A stretch of 64,000 nt of DNA, taken from contig CAMLJY010000033.1 of the NCBI GenBank assembly GCA_946480465.1, forward strand, positions 3,595-67,594. The letters run 5' to 3'. This DNA comes from an uncultured Burkholderiales bacterium. GTDB taxonomy: Bacteria; Pseudomonadota; Gammaproteobacteria; Burkholderiales; Burkholderiaceae. A model generated the notes under the pieces. The model was not told where the DNA came from, made no database searches, and saw nothing but the letters and a program-made list of their open reading frames with translations. A program made the translations under genes and the position numbers. Below are positions 16,582 through 24,817 of this stretch, in pieces; position 1 is the first letter of the stretch, and every line of letters begins with the position of its first letter.

Positions 16582-17220
16582 ATGAGCCGCGTCTTCATCG
16601 TCGACGACCACGCCATCATCCGCGAGGGCCTGCGCGTGCTGCTGCAGAGCGAGGGCCACGAGGTGGTGGGCGAAGCCGACGCGCCCACGCCCGCGGTGGT
16701 CGCCATCGGCGAGACGCGGCCGGACGTCGTGCTGCTGGACCTCAACCTCGGCGAGCGCTCGGGCTTCGAGCTGCTGGGCGAGCTGGCACGGCGGCGCAAT
16801 GACGTGGCGGTGATCATGCTGAGCATGTCCACCCAGCCCCGCCACGTGGCCGAGGCGCTGCGCCTGGGGGCGCGGGGCTATGTCCTGAAAGGCTCGGCCA
16901 GCAGCGAACTGCTGGCCGCGATCGAGGCGGTGGCCGCCGGCCGCCGCTACCTGGGCAAGGAAGAGTCGGACCTGGCCGTGCGTGGTCTCGCCGCGGCGCC
17001 CGAGGGGCAGGCCTCCGACCTGTCGCCGCGCGAGCGGCAGATCCTCGTCATGGTGTGCCGCGGCGCCACCAGCGCCGCGATCGCCGAGGTGCTGCACCTG
17101 TCGCCCAAGACCGTCGAGACCTACCGCAGCCGGCTGATGACCAAGCTGGGCCTGTCGGACGTGCCGGCGCTGGTGCGCTGGGCCATCCGCGAGGGCATGG
17201 TCGACGTGTCCGAACGCTGA
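16582..17220 (+). CDS. NarL/LuxR-family response regulator
   Basis: 212 residues from the ATG at 16582. Receiver with D8/D9 and phospho-acceptor D53 (VVLLDLNLGE), followed by a LuxR HTH (LSPRERQILVMVCRGATSAAIAEVLHLSPKTVETYRSRLMTKLGL). A typical two-component transcription factor. It is transcribed away from the HATPase-REC gene, with about 170 bp between starts. That protein lacks an H-box, so the phosphate donor for D53 may be encoded elsewhere. Longer in-frame starts exist but precede the conserved receiver start. Confidence 0.9.
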   Translation: MSRVFIVDDHAIIREGLRVLLQSEGHEVVGEADAPTPAVVAIGETRPDVVLLDLNLGERSGFELLGELARRRNDVAVIMLSMSTQPRHVAEALRLGARGYVLKGSASSELLAAIEAVAAGRRYLGKEESDLAVRGLAAAPEGQASDLSPRERQILVMVCRGATSAAIAEVLHLSPKTVETYRSRLMTKLGLSDVPALVRWAIREGMVDVSER

Positions 17221-17310
17221 TGGGCGTGACGGGCGCGGCCGGCTCGCACTTGCGGCGCGCCGGCCACGCTCCTGGTTCGTTAGCTGAGCGGCCTCGGCCG
17301 CACCATGCGC

Positions 17311-17355
17311 GCCTTCAGTGCCTTCAGTGCCTTCAGTGCCTTCAGTGCCTTCAGG
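17311..17355. repeat. Five tandem copies of a 9-bp unit (GCCTTCAGT) across the GST stop codon
   Basis: GCCTTCAGT is repeated four times exactly (17311-17346), with a fifth copy GCCTTCAGG at 17347-17355. Read on the minus strand, the copy nearest the gene contains the GST stop TGA (17351-17353) and every further copy supplies another in-frame TGA. The remaining 17221-17310 stretch holds no gene that I can see. Confidence 0.9.
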
Positions 17356-18055
17356 GCGCCGCCGGTGTCGCCAGCCCGCGCACGACCGCCGGGCGCTCGA
17401 GGAAGGCCTGGAGCACGCGTGCGACGTTGTCGAAGCGGTCGAATTCGACCAGCTCGCGCGCGCCGTAGAAGTCGATCAGGTTGCGCACCCAGGGCAGGAT
17501 GGCGACGTCGGCCATCGTGTATTCGTCGCCCATGATCCAGTCGCGGCCGGCCAGGCGCCCGTCCAGCACGCGCAGCAGGCGCTTCGATTCGTCGACGTAG
17601 CGGTCGCGCGGGCGCTTGTCCTCGTAGTCCTTGCCGGCGAATTTGTGGAAGAAGCCCACCTGGCCGAACATCGGCCCCACGCCGCCCATCTGCCACATCA
17701 GCCACTGCAGGGCTTCATAACGCCTTGCAGGAGCGGCAGGCCACAGGCGTCCGGTCTTCTCGCCCAGGTACGCCAGGATGGCGCCGGATTCGAACAGCGC
17801 CAGCGGCTCGCCGCCGGGGCCGTCCGGGTCGAGGATGGCCGGGATCTTGTTGTTCGGGTTCAGCGACAGGAACTCCGGCGACAGCTGGTCGTTGCGGTCG
17901 AAGGCGACGCGGTGCGCCTCATAGGGCAGGCCGATCTCCTCCAGCGCGATCGACACCTTGACGCCGTTGGGCGTGGGCAGCGAGTACAGCTGCAGGCGGC
18001 CGGGGTGGGCGGGGGGCCATTTGCGCGTGATGGCGAAGCGGGTCAGGTCGGGCAT
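17351..18055 (-). CDS. Glutathione S-transferase, YghU/YfcG (Nu class)-like
   Basis: 234 residues. The thioredoxin-fold N-terminus has LYSLPTPNGVKVSIALEEIGLPYEAH, the TPNGxKV motif of Nu-class GSTs with disulfide-bond reductase activity toward glutathione, then NNKIPAILDPDG and FESGAILAYLGEKTGRLWP for glutathione binding. The helical C-terminal domain carries QMGGVGPMFGQVGFFHKFA and DWIMGDEYTMADVAILPWV. Probably cytoplasmic, handling glutathione-linked peroxide or disulfide reduction. It ends in a 9-bp tandem repeat. The DUF3297 gene lies about 60 bp upstream on the same strand, so they may be co-transcribed. Confidence 0.9.
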   Translation of the reverse strand: MPDLTRFAITRKWPPAHPGRLQLYSLPTPNGVKVSIALEEIGLPYEAHRVAFDRNDQLSPEFLSLNPNNKIPAILDPDGPGGEPLALFESGAILAYLGEKTGRLWPAAPARRYEALQWLMWQMGGVGPMFGQVGFFHKFAGKDYEDKRPRDRYVDESKRLLRVLDGRLAGRDWIMGDEYTMADVAILPWVRNLIDFYGARELVEFDRFDNVARVLQAFLERPAVVRGLATPAAP

Positions 18056-18116
18056 GGCGGGCGATTGTGCGCAGTGGCCGATGACCCTGCTGCGCCGCGG
18101 GCCGCATCCCGCCGTG

Positions 18117-18368
18117 CTATCGGTAGAAGGCCTCGACCTTGCCCTTCAGCTTGATCAGCAGCGGCCGGCCCTTGCGGTCGACCGTCTTGCCCGCGGGCAC
18201 CTTGATCCAGCCTTCGCTGATGCAGTACTCCTCGACGTCGAAGCGCTCCTTGTCGTTGAAGCGGATGCCGACGTCGTGCTCGAACACGGCGGCCACGTGG
18301 TGCGGGCTGCGCGGGTCGGCGGACAGGTGGTCGGGCAGGGCGGGCGGGGTGCTGGGGACGTCGGTCAT
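18117..18368 (-). CDS. DUF3297 family small protein
   Basis: 83 residues. The sequence matches the DUF3297 pattern: LPDHLSADPRSPHH, GIRFNDKERFDVEEYCISEGWIKV, then GKTVDRKGRPLLIKLKGKVEAFYR. The family is short, cytoplasmic and of unknown function, common in proteobacteria. It lies upstream of the GST gene on the same strand and 55 bp downstream of the TPR-GGDEF gene end. Nothing in the sequence shows a catalytic site. Confidence 0.85.
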   Translation of the reverse strand: MTDVPSTPPALPDHLSADPRSPHHVAAVFEHDVGIRFNDKERFDVEEYCISEGWIKVPAGKTVDRKGRPLLIKLKGKVEAFYR

Positions 18369-18423
18369 CGTGAGGGCTCCGGGGCCGTGTTCTCGTGGGG
18401 CGCCGATTCTCGGCGATGAACGA

Positions 18424-20130
18424 TCAGCGGCCGCTGCGCCGGCCGCGGACCGGCACCGTGAGCGTCGAGCGCGCGCCGCGTGCGATCTTCACGCGGGCCG
18501 CCACCGGCGCCTCCGGCTTGGCGCGGTACATCGACTGGTCGGCGCGCAGCACGACCGACTCGGCATCGTCGCCGGCGCGCGCTTCGCTGACGCCGATGCT
18601 CACCGACATTCGCAGGCCGGATGCCACCGATTCCCAGTCGAACTCGGCCACGGCCTGGCGGATGCGTTCGCACACCGGCCGCGCCTGCTCCTCGGGCGTG
18701 TCGTCGAAGAGCACGACGAACTCGTCGCCGGCCCAGCGCGCCGGCAGGTCCTGCTCGCGCACTTCGGACACCATGATCGCGGCGATGGTCTTCAGCACCC
18801 GGTCGCCCACCAGGTGCGTGAAGCGGTCGTTGACCGACTTGAACTTGTTGACGTCGACCATCGCCACCGACAGCGCCCGGCCGGCGGCCAGCGTGGCCGG
18901 CAGCTTCTGTGCCAGCACCTGCTCGAAATGGCGCCGGTTGGCAATGCCGGTCAGTGCGTCCTCCAGCGACCAGCGCTGGAACTCGCGCGAGGCCTGCAGC
19001 GCCTGCTGCAGGTGGCGCTCGCTCTGCCGCGCGCCCAGCTGCCAGGACACCATGGCCTCGCGGGCGCTCATGCCGTCCGCCACCACGCGGCGCTCGCGCT
19101 GGCGCAGCGCGCGGTGCTCGCGCAGCGCCTCGGCATGCTTGCCCTGCAGCTCGAAGACCTGCGCCAGCAGCAGCTGCGCCCGGCAGGCCATCTGCTCGTG
19201 CTCGACGGCCAGCGCCATCTCCTTCATCTCGGTCAGCTCGCGCTGCGCCGCTGCCCAGTCACCGCGCTTCCAGCTCAGCTCGGCGCTGCACCAGCGCACG
19301 AAGCAGTCGAGCCAGGTCATGCCGCCGCACAGCGTGCGCGTGGCGGATTCGATCGCGAGCGTCGCCGCATCGAATCGGCCTTGCCATGCCGCCAGCAGCG
19401 CGGTGGAGGCCAGCGAGATCACCCGGCCCATCGCCCGCATGCCGGGCAAGGTGGACAGCCCCGCGCCGGCACGTTCGAGCAGCCAGCATTCCTGCAGCAG
19501 CTCTTCCATGTGGTCCAGGCTCTTCATCGTGCCGGTCTGGTAGCGCTCGTCGATCAGGCGCGAGGCCTCGACGAACACCTGGTTCAGGCGCGGCTGGTAC
19601 ACGCTGACCGGCGGTACGCAGCGGCGCGCGCAAGCGACCGCGCGTTCCAGCGACGCCGCGCCGCGCACGTGATCGCCGCCCCAGGAGTAGGCCAGGCCGA
19701 GGCAGTTGTGCGCCAGCACCGTCTGCGGATGCGGCGCCCGCAGCGGCTGGGGCGCCGCGCCGCCGCCCTGGCGCGCCGCGGGGCTGCCTTCGCACAGGTG
19801 GACGCTGAGCAGCGCGGCCTCCACCGCTTCTTCGTTGCGCCCGAGCAGCATGGCGACGTGGGTGAGCGTGATCAGCGCGCCGGCTTCGCCGTGTGTGTCG
19901 CCCAGCTCTTCGAACAGTTGCGCCGCCCGCCGCGCGGAAGTCGCGGCGCGGCGCAGGCGCGAGCCGATGCGGTCGCAGTGGGCCAGGCAGGCCAGGGCCT
20001 GTGCCTCGAGCGGGGAACGGGTGCCGCGTGTGCCGTCGACCGCGGACTGCGCATGGTCACGCGCGTCCTGCAGGCGGCCGGCTTCCAGCGCGGCGTTCGC
20101 AGCGGCCAGTGCCGCTTCCGGCTTCTGCAT
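18424..20130 (-). CDS. TPR-type sensor diguanylate cyclase with an AGDEF active site
   Basis: 568 residues from the ATG at 20130. About 390 residues of TPR-like helical repeats (AANAALEAGRLQDARDHAQSAVDG ...) precede a GGDEF domain (LEDALTGIANRRHFEQVL, MVDVNKFKSVNDRFTHLVGD). The signature is RWAGDEF, so the first Gly is Ala; AGDEF is found in some active cyclases. An I-site REQD lies five residues before it. There are no TM helices, so input probably comes by protein binding to the repeats. Divergent from the flavoenzyme gene; about 155 bp between starts carries a promoter for the latter. Confidence 0.85.
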   Translation of the reverse strand: MQKPEAALAAANAALEAGRLQDARDHAQSAVDGTRGTRSPLEAQALACLAHCDRIGSRLRRAATSARRAAQLFEELGDTHGEAGALITLTHVAMLLGRNEEAVEAALLSVHLCEGSPAARQGGGAAPQPLRAPHPQTVLAHNCLGLAYSWGGDHVRGAASLERAVACARRCVPPVSVYQPRLNQVFVEASRLIDERYQTGTMKSLDHMEELLQECWLLERAGAGLSTLPGMRAMGRVISLASTALLAAWQGRFDAATLAIESATRTLCGGMTWLDCFVRWCSAELSWKRGDWAAAQRELTEMKEMALAVEHEQMACRAQLLLAQVFELQGKHAEALREHRALRQRERRVVADGMSAREAMVSWQLGARQSERHLQQALQASREFQRWSLEDALTGIANRRHFEQVLAQKLPATLAAGRALSVAMVDVNKFKSVNDRFTHLVGDRVLKTIAAIMVSEVREQDLPARWAGDEFVVLFDDTPEEQARPVCERIRQAVAEFDWESVASGLRMSVSIGVSEARAGDDAESVVLRADQSMYRAKPEAPVAARVKIARGARSTLTVPVRGRRSGR

Positions 20131-20214
20131 CGAGACCTCGGGGATGGCTCCCTGTTGTTCGCGCGCGTGCGCCCTATACCCGCGGCCGATCATATCGGCA
20201 AGGAAATACCAGCC

Positions 20215-20243
20215 TTGCCAGCGGCGATGCCTTCTCCTACGCT
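20215..20243 (+). promoter_or_regulatory. Sigma-70-type promoter for the flavoenzyme gene
   Basis: TTGCCA (20215-20220), 17 nt, TACGCT (20238-20243), about 45 bp before the ATG at 20288. A CCGAT-CAT-ATCGG inverted repeat lies just upstream of the -35 and could bind a regulator. Confidence 0.5.
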
Positions 20244-20287
20244 GCGCCGCACTTTTGCACGGCGCGTGCCGCCAGGGAGGGACGACG

Positions 20288-21967
20288 ATGCTTCACCAGT
20301 ACAGCCGCAAGCACCAGCGCGACCGCGCGCTTTTCGAGCGTTGGGACCGCCTCGACGACCAGCTGTTCGAGCGCGCGCCGCGGGCACGCTTGAAGGAGGC
20401 CCAGGCCGGCCTGCAGGGCTGGATCGTGCTGCCCGGCGACCCCGACTACGACACCGACCGCAAGCTCTTCAACCCGGCCTTCAACACCTACCCGATCTGC
20501 ATCATCTACTGCGTGGTCGAGAGCGACGTGGCCATCGCCTTGCGGCTGGCGCAGGACCTGGTGCTGCCCTTCACGGTGCGCTCCGGGGGCCACTGCACCG
20601 CCGGCTTCTCGGCCGGCTATGGTGCGCTCATCGACGTCAGCAACCTCAACGACGTCACGATCGACAGCGCGGCCAACGTGGCCACCGTCGGCACCGGCTG
20701 CCCGTTCAGCAAGCTGGACAGCGCGCTCGCCGCGGCCGGCCTGCACGTGCCCGGCGGCGAATGCTCGGACGTCTGCGTCGGCGGCTACATGCAAGGCGGC
20801 GGCTACGGCTTCACGTCGGTCACCTTCGGCATGAACTGCGACAACGTGATCGACCTGCGCGTGATGCTGGCCGACGGCCAGGTCGTCACCGCGAGCGAGA
20901 CCGTCAACAGCGACCTGTGGTGGGCCATGCGCGGCGGCACGGGCGGCAACTTCGGCGTGCTGCTGTCGGTGCGCTACCAGCTGCGGCCGCTGGGCGACTG
21001 CTTCGGCTGGGCGCTGATCTGGGCGCTGCAGACCGAGACCGATTTCCAGAACGCGACCAACGCGCTGATGACGCTGCAATCGCAGTACATGCTGGACAAG
21101 CTGCCGGCGGCGCTGAACGTGCAGGTGTCGCTGTGCTACCAGCCGGGCATCGAGGGCGGGCTGTCCACCAGCGGGCCGCAGTACCCGTACCTGATGGTGC
21201 GCGGCCTCTACGTCGGCAGCCAGGCCGACGGCCAGGCGGCGATCCAGACCCTGTGCGACCTGCCCGGCGCGGTCACGCAGTGGACCAAGATGGACACGTT
21301 CTACAACCTGAACTACGAGCTGCTGAACGTGCCCTACGGCATGCCTTGCCTGCCGCCGGACGCGCCGATGCCTTGCGAGGACAAGGCTTCGCGCTACGTG
21401 AGCACGCTGGACGTTGCGCCCGGGCGCTGGCGCGCGCTGCTGGACCTGTTCGTCGAGGCGCCGAACTGGATCACCTACTTCTACATGGAGTTCTACGGCG
21501 GCGCGATCAACGCCTACCCGCCCTACCCGGCCAAGAGCAATGCCTTCGTGCACCGTGCGCCGGCCTACAACGCCGTGCTGGACGTGTTCTGGTACACCGA
21601 CGCGGAGAAGGCCGTCTCCGAGGCCTACCTGCAGAAGTGGATGGACCTGATGGCGCCGGTCTGGAACGGCGAGATCTACCAGAACTACCCGCGCCGCGAC
21701 GAGCCGAACTACGCCCAGGCCTACTGGGCCGATGCGCAGGCCGGCCTGTACGCGGTGAAGTGCAAGTACGACCCCACGCATGCCTTCACGTTCGCGCAGG
21801 AGGTGCCGCCGCCGCTGTCGCCGGGCCATGGCGTCGGCCCGGTGATCATCCTGCCGGACTGGCTGCAGCAGGCGCTGGAGCTGCCCATCACGTACGGCTC
21901 GGCGCCCGGCACCGCGGCGGCGCTGCAGGCCACGCGGCGCCTGAGCCCGCTGCCGATGCCGCGCTGA
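20288..21967 (+). CDS. FAD-linked oxidase, berberine-bridge-enzyme type, probably bicovalent FAD
   Basis: 559 residues from the ATG at 20288 with GGGAGG upstream. The PCMH-type FAD domain has RSGGHCTAGFS, where H102 would attach to the flavin, and PGGECSDVCVGGYMQGGGYG, where C159 would give the second covalent link. The C-terminal BBE segment is intact (NYPRRDEPNYAQAYWADAQAGLYAVKCKYDPTHAF). Family members oxidise sugars, alcohols or secondary metabolites using oxygen. No export signal is seen at this start. The C-terminus is longer than in many relatives. It converges on a LysR gene; the substrate is not indicated by neighbours. Confidence 0.85.
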   Translation: MLHQYSRKHQRDRALFERWDRLDDQLFERAPRARLKEAQAGLQGWIVLPGDPDYDTDRKLFNPAFNTYPICIIYCVVESDVAIALRLAQDLVLPFTVRSGGHCTAGFSAGYGALIDVSNLNDVTIDSAANVATVGTGCPFSKLDSALAAAGLHVPGGECSDVCVGGYMQGGGYGFTSVTFGMNCDNVIDLRVMLADGQVVTASETVNSDLWWAMRGGTGGNFGVLLSVRYQLRPLGDCFGWALIWALQTETDFQNATNALMTLQSQYMLDKLPAALNVQVSLCYQPGIEGGLSTSGPQYPYLMVRGLYVGSQADGQAAIQTLCDLPGAVTQWTKMDTFYNLNYELLNVPYGMPCLPPDAPMPCEDKASRYVSTLDVAPGRWRALLDLFVEAPNWITYFYMEFYGGAINAYPPYPAKSNAFVHRAPAYNAVLDVFWYTDAEKAVSEAYLQKWMDLMAPVWNGEIYQNYPRRDEPNYAQAYWADAQAGLYAVKCKYDPTHAFTFAQEVPPPLSPGHGVGPVIILPDWLQQALELPITYGSAPGTAAALQATRRLSPLPMPR

Positions 21968-21974
21968 TGACGAG

Positions 21975-22958
21975 TTAGGACCTGCCGGGGCCGCCCCTGC
22001 CGGCACCCGGCCGCGGTGCCTTGCGCGCGGGCGTGGCGCGCCGCGGCGCGGCCGGGGGCCGCGCCCGGGTGGCGGCCCAGGGCCCGGCCTGGGCCAGCAG
22101 TTCGATCATGCGCGCCGCGGCCGGCGACAGGTAGCCGTATTGCCGGTGCGTGACGACGAGCCGGCGCTGCATCGTCGCTTCCTTGACCGGGATCTCGCGC
22201 AGGCCGGTCATCGCGCCCTGCCCCAGGTGGTGGCGCGAGATGAAGCTGAGCAGCCCGGTCTGCGCCACCAGCGAAGGCAGCATCAGCAGCATCGTGGTCT
22301 CCACCTGCACGCGCGGGCGCGGCAGCCGCCGGCGGTCGAACGTGTGGTCCAGCCAGTCGCGCGTGGGCGCACCGGGCGGCTGCAGGGCCCAGCGGTGCTT
22401 GGTCAGGTCCTTCAGCGTGGCCGGGCGGCCGCACAGCGGGTGGTCGGCGCTGGCGGCCACGACGATGGTGTCCTCGGCCAGCACGGCGGTCGCGAAGCCG
22501 GCCTCCGGAGGGCTTTCGGTCGCCACCATCAGGTCGATTTCGCCGCCCTGCAGCAGCGGCTTCAGCGTGTCGACCAGGCCCACCACCGTGCGCAGCGTCA
22601 CCTCCGGCGCTTCCTGCAGCAGCTGGCGCGCGGCCGGCGGCAGGATGAACTCCGCCGCCGTGGGCACGATGCCGATGCGCACGTGCCCGCTCAGGCCCTG
22701 GCCCAGGGCACGGATCTCGCGGCGCGCGTCCTCCTCGTCGAAGCGCAGGCGCTGCGCCCACTTCAGCAGCACCCGCCCGGCCGGGCTGAGGCGGATGCCG
22801 CGGCCGGCCTTTTCGAACAGCGGTGCGCCGCACTCCTCTTCCAGCCGGCGCACGCAGCTGGTGAGGGCGGGCTGCGTGCGGTGCAGCTGCTCGGACGCCC
22901 TGCCCATGTGCTCCAGCCTGGCGATGGTCTCGAAGTAGTGCAGGTCGCGCAGGTCCAT
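21975..22958 (-). CDS. LysR-family transcription regulator
   Basis: 327 residues from the ATG at 22958. The N-terminal winged HTH (MDLRDLHYFETIARLEHMGRASEQLHRTQPALTSCVRRLEEECGAPLFEK) is followed by a periplasmic-binding-protein-like effector domain (GHVRIGIVPTAAEFILPP). The Arg/Pro/Gly-rich tail from about 295 is unusual. It is divergent from the TctC/RraA/hydroxyacid dehydrogenase genes, which it most likely controls. The 128-bp gap between them is AT-rich for this genome and contains an ATTGG...CCAAT pair, suitable for regulator binding. Confidence 0.9.
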   Translation of the reverse strand: MDLRDLHYFETIARLEHMGRASEQLHRTQPALTSCVRRLEEECGAPLFEKAGRGIRLSPAGRVLLKWAQRLRFDEEDARREIRALGQGLSGHVRIGIVPTAAEFILPPAARQLLQEAPEVTLRTVVGLVDTLKPLLQGGEIDLMVATESPPEAGFATAVLAEDTIVVAASADHPLCGRPATLKDLTKHRWALQPPGAPTRDWLDHTFDRRRLPRPRVQVETTMLLMLPSLVAQTGLLSFISRHHLGQGAMTGLREIPVKEATMQRRLVVTHRQYGYLSPAAARMIELLAQAGPWAATRARPPAAPRRATPARKAPRPGAGRGGPGRS

Positions 22959-23086
22959 CGCAAAAGTTCGGTGAATGAATCTCAAGAAACTATTGATTGG
23001 ACTGTAGGAGTTGGGATGCCAATACTCAAGCCCATCATCGACAGGCCCGCGTTCCCCGACCAGCGGTCCGACCACAGGAGACAAGC

Positions 23087-24055
23087 ATGCCCGCCACCCG
23101 CCGCTCCGTTCTTGCCCTGGCAGCCGCCGTGTCCTGCGGCAGCGCCTTCGCGCAGGCCTGGCCCGCCCGGCCCATCCGCGTCTTCGTGCCCTTCCCGCCC
23201 GGCGGCGGAACCGACATCGTCGCGCGCGAGGTGACGCAAAGGGTCGCCGCAGCCACCGGCTGGACCTTCGTGATCGAGAACAGGCCCGGCGCCGGCGGCA
23301 ACCTGGGGGTGGATGCCGCGGCCAAGGCGCCGGCCGATGGCTACGCGATCGTGCTGGGCCAGACCAGCAACCTGGCGATCAACCCCACGCTGTACGCCAG
23401 GCTGCCGTACGACCCGCTGAAGGACCTCGCGCCCATCGTGCGGGTGGCTGATGCGCCGCTGCTCATCGCCACCGGAGCCCAGTCGCCCTACAAGACCCTG
23501 GCCGACGTGGTGAGCGCCGCCAAGGCCAGGCCGGGGGCGCTGAACTTCGCCTCCTCCGGCAACGGCACGGTGGCGCACCTGACGATCGAGCTCTTCCAGA
23601 AGGCCGCGCACGTCAAGATCCAGCACGTGCCCTACAAGGGCGCCGCGCTGGCGCTGACCGACGTGATCAGCGGCAACGTCGACCTCTACATGTCCTCGGT
23701 GCCGACGCTGCTGGGCCAGATCAGGCAGGGCAAGCTGCGTGCGCTGGCGGTCACGTCGGCCAAGCGTGCCGACGACCTGCCCACGGTGCCGACAATCAAC
23801 GAGTCCGGCTACCAGGGCTTCGACGCCTTGACCTGGTTCGGCTTCATGGCGCCGGCCGCCACGCCGAAGGACGTGATCGCCCGGCTGAATGCCGAGTTCA
23901 ACAAGGCGCTGCAGCAGCCTGAGCTGCGCAAGAAGCTCGGTGACGAAGGCGCGGACGCGGCCGGCGGCACGCCGGAGCAGTTCGGGGCGCTGATCAGGGA
24001 AGAGACCGCCCGCTGGGGCAAGGTCGTCAAGGAAGCCGGCGTGCGCATCGACTGA
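23087..24055 (+). CDS. Tripartite tricarboxylate transporter substrate-binding protein (Bug/TctC)
   Basis: 322 residues from the ATG at 23087 (CAGGAG upstream). Signal peptide MPATRRSVLALAAAVSCGSAFA, then WPARPIRVFVPFPPGGGTDIVAR, IENRPGAGGNLGVDAAAKAPADGY, NPTLYARLPYDPLKDLAPI and VPYKGAALALTDVISGNVDLY, the Bug signature in order. Periplasmic binder of carboxylates. The tctA/tctB membrane genes are absent here, as is normal for the many orphan Bug genes of Burkholderiales. First gene of a unit with RraA-like aldolase and 2-hydroxyacid dehydrogenase, suggesting an oxo- or hydroxy-dicarboxylate ligand. Confidence 0.92.
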   Translation: MPATRRSVLALAAAVSCGSAFAQAWPARPIRVFVPFPPGGGTDIVAREVTQRVAAATGWTFVIENRPGAGGNLGVDAAAKAPADGYAIVLGQTSNLAINPTLYARLPYDPLKDLAPIVRVADAPLLIATGAQSPYKTLADVVSAAKARPGALNFASSGNGTVAHLTIELFQKAAHVKIQHVPYKGAALALTDVISGNVDLYMSSVPTLLGQIRQGKLRALAVTSAKRADDLPTVPTINESGYQGFDALTWFGFMAPAATPKDVIARLNAEFNKALQQPELRKKLGDEGADAAGGTPEQFGALIREETARWGKVVKEAGVRID

Positions 24056-24118
24056 AGCGCGCGCCGCCCCCCTGCCCGCCATGCGCTGCCGGGCGCGCCG
24101 CCAACCCTGGAGATTCAC

Positions 24119-24817
24119 TTGAGTCACGCTGCTGCATTGCCCGACGTCGTGCGCCGGATCCGGCGCCTGGACGCAGACCTGGTCCGCGCCGCCTCCGCCT
24201 TCGCCTCGTCCATCCTGGCCGACGTGGCCGGCCGCCGCGGCGCACTCAGCGGCCGCATCGCGCCGCTGGCGCCTTCCATGCGCTTCGCGGGGCCGGCGCT
24301 CACGGTCGAGGTGCGGCCCGGCGACAACCTGATGATCCACGCGGCGCTGGCCATCGCGGAGCCGGGCGACGTGATCCTGGTCGACGGCAAGGGCGATCTC
24401 GGCAGCGCGCTGATGGGCGAGATCATGTGCCGGCAGGCCCAGGCGCTGGGCGTGGCGGCGGTCGTCATCGACGGCGCGGTGCGCGACAGCGAAGCCATCC
24501 GTGCGCTGGGTTTTCCGATGTACGCGGCGGGCCTGAACCCGAATGGCCCGACCAAATCCGTGCCGGGGCGCGTGAACCACCCCATCTCGATCGGCGGCGT
24601 CACGGTCCACCCCGGCGACCTGGTCGTCGGCGACGCCGACGGCGTCACCGTCGTCGAGCGCGACAAGGCCGCTGCCTTGCTGCCGCTGGCGGACGCGAAG
24701 GTCGCGGCCGAGTCCCGGCGCATCGCCGACATCCAGAGCCGCAAGGCGCTGCGGCCCGGCTGGCTGGATGGCGCCCTGCGCGCGGCCGGCGTGTTGCAGC
24801 AAGGAGAAACGCTGTGA
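24119..24817 (+). CDS. RraA-like aldolase (4-hydroxy-4-methyl-2-oxoglutarate / oxaloacetate decarboxylase family)
   Basis: 232 residues from a TTG at 24119 preceded by TGGAGA. Family marks: GDVILVDGKGDLGSALMGEIM (nucleotide-fold glycine loop), VVIDGAVRDSEAIR (Arg-Asp pair that binds pyruvate and metal) and GDLVVGDADGVTVV. HMG/CHA aldolases split 4-hydroxy-4-methyl-2-oxoglutarate or related acids into pyruvate and a second keto acid; true RraA inhibits RNase E, but the operon context favours the aldolase. Its stop overlaps the next GTG (GTGA). It lies 63 bp after the Bug protein. Confidence 0.85.
   Translation: MSHAAALPDVVRRIRRLDADLVRAASAFASSILADVAGRRGALSGRIAPLAPSMRFAGPALTVEVRPGDNLMIHAALAIAEPGDVILVDGKGDLGSALMGEIMCRQAQALGVAAVVIDGAVRDSEAIRALGFPMYAAGLNPNGPTKSVPGRVNHPISIGGVTVHPGDLVVGDADGVTVVERDKAAALLPLADAKVAAESRRIADIQSRKALRPGWLDGALRAAGVLQQGETL

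Noticed and set aside
17311..17355. Short tandem repeats as a CRISPR array
   Set aside because: Units are 9 bp and contiguous with no spacers; the other repeats in the window (8-15 bp) are likewise simple tandem repeats.
20233..20244. CCTACGCTG before the flavoenzyme gene as another copy of the shared element
   Set aside because: No GATG at the right spacing; the box instead pairs with TTGCCA at 17 nt as an ordinary sigma-70 promoter.
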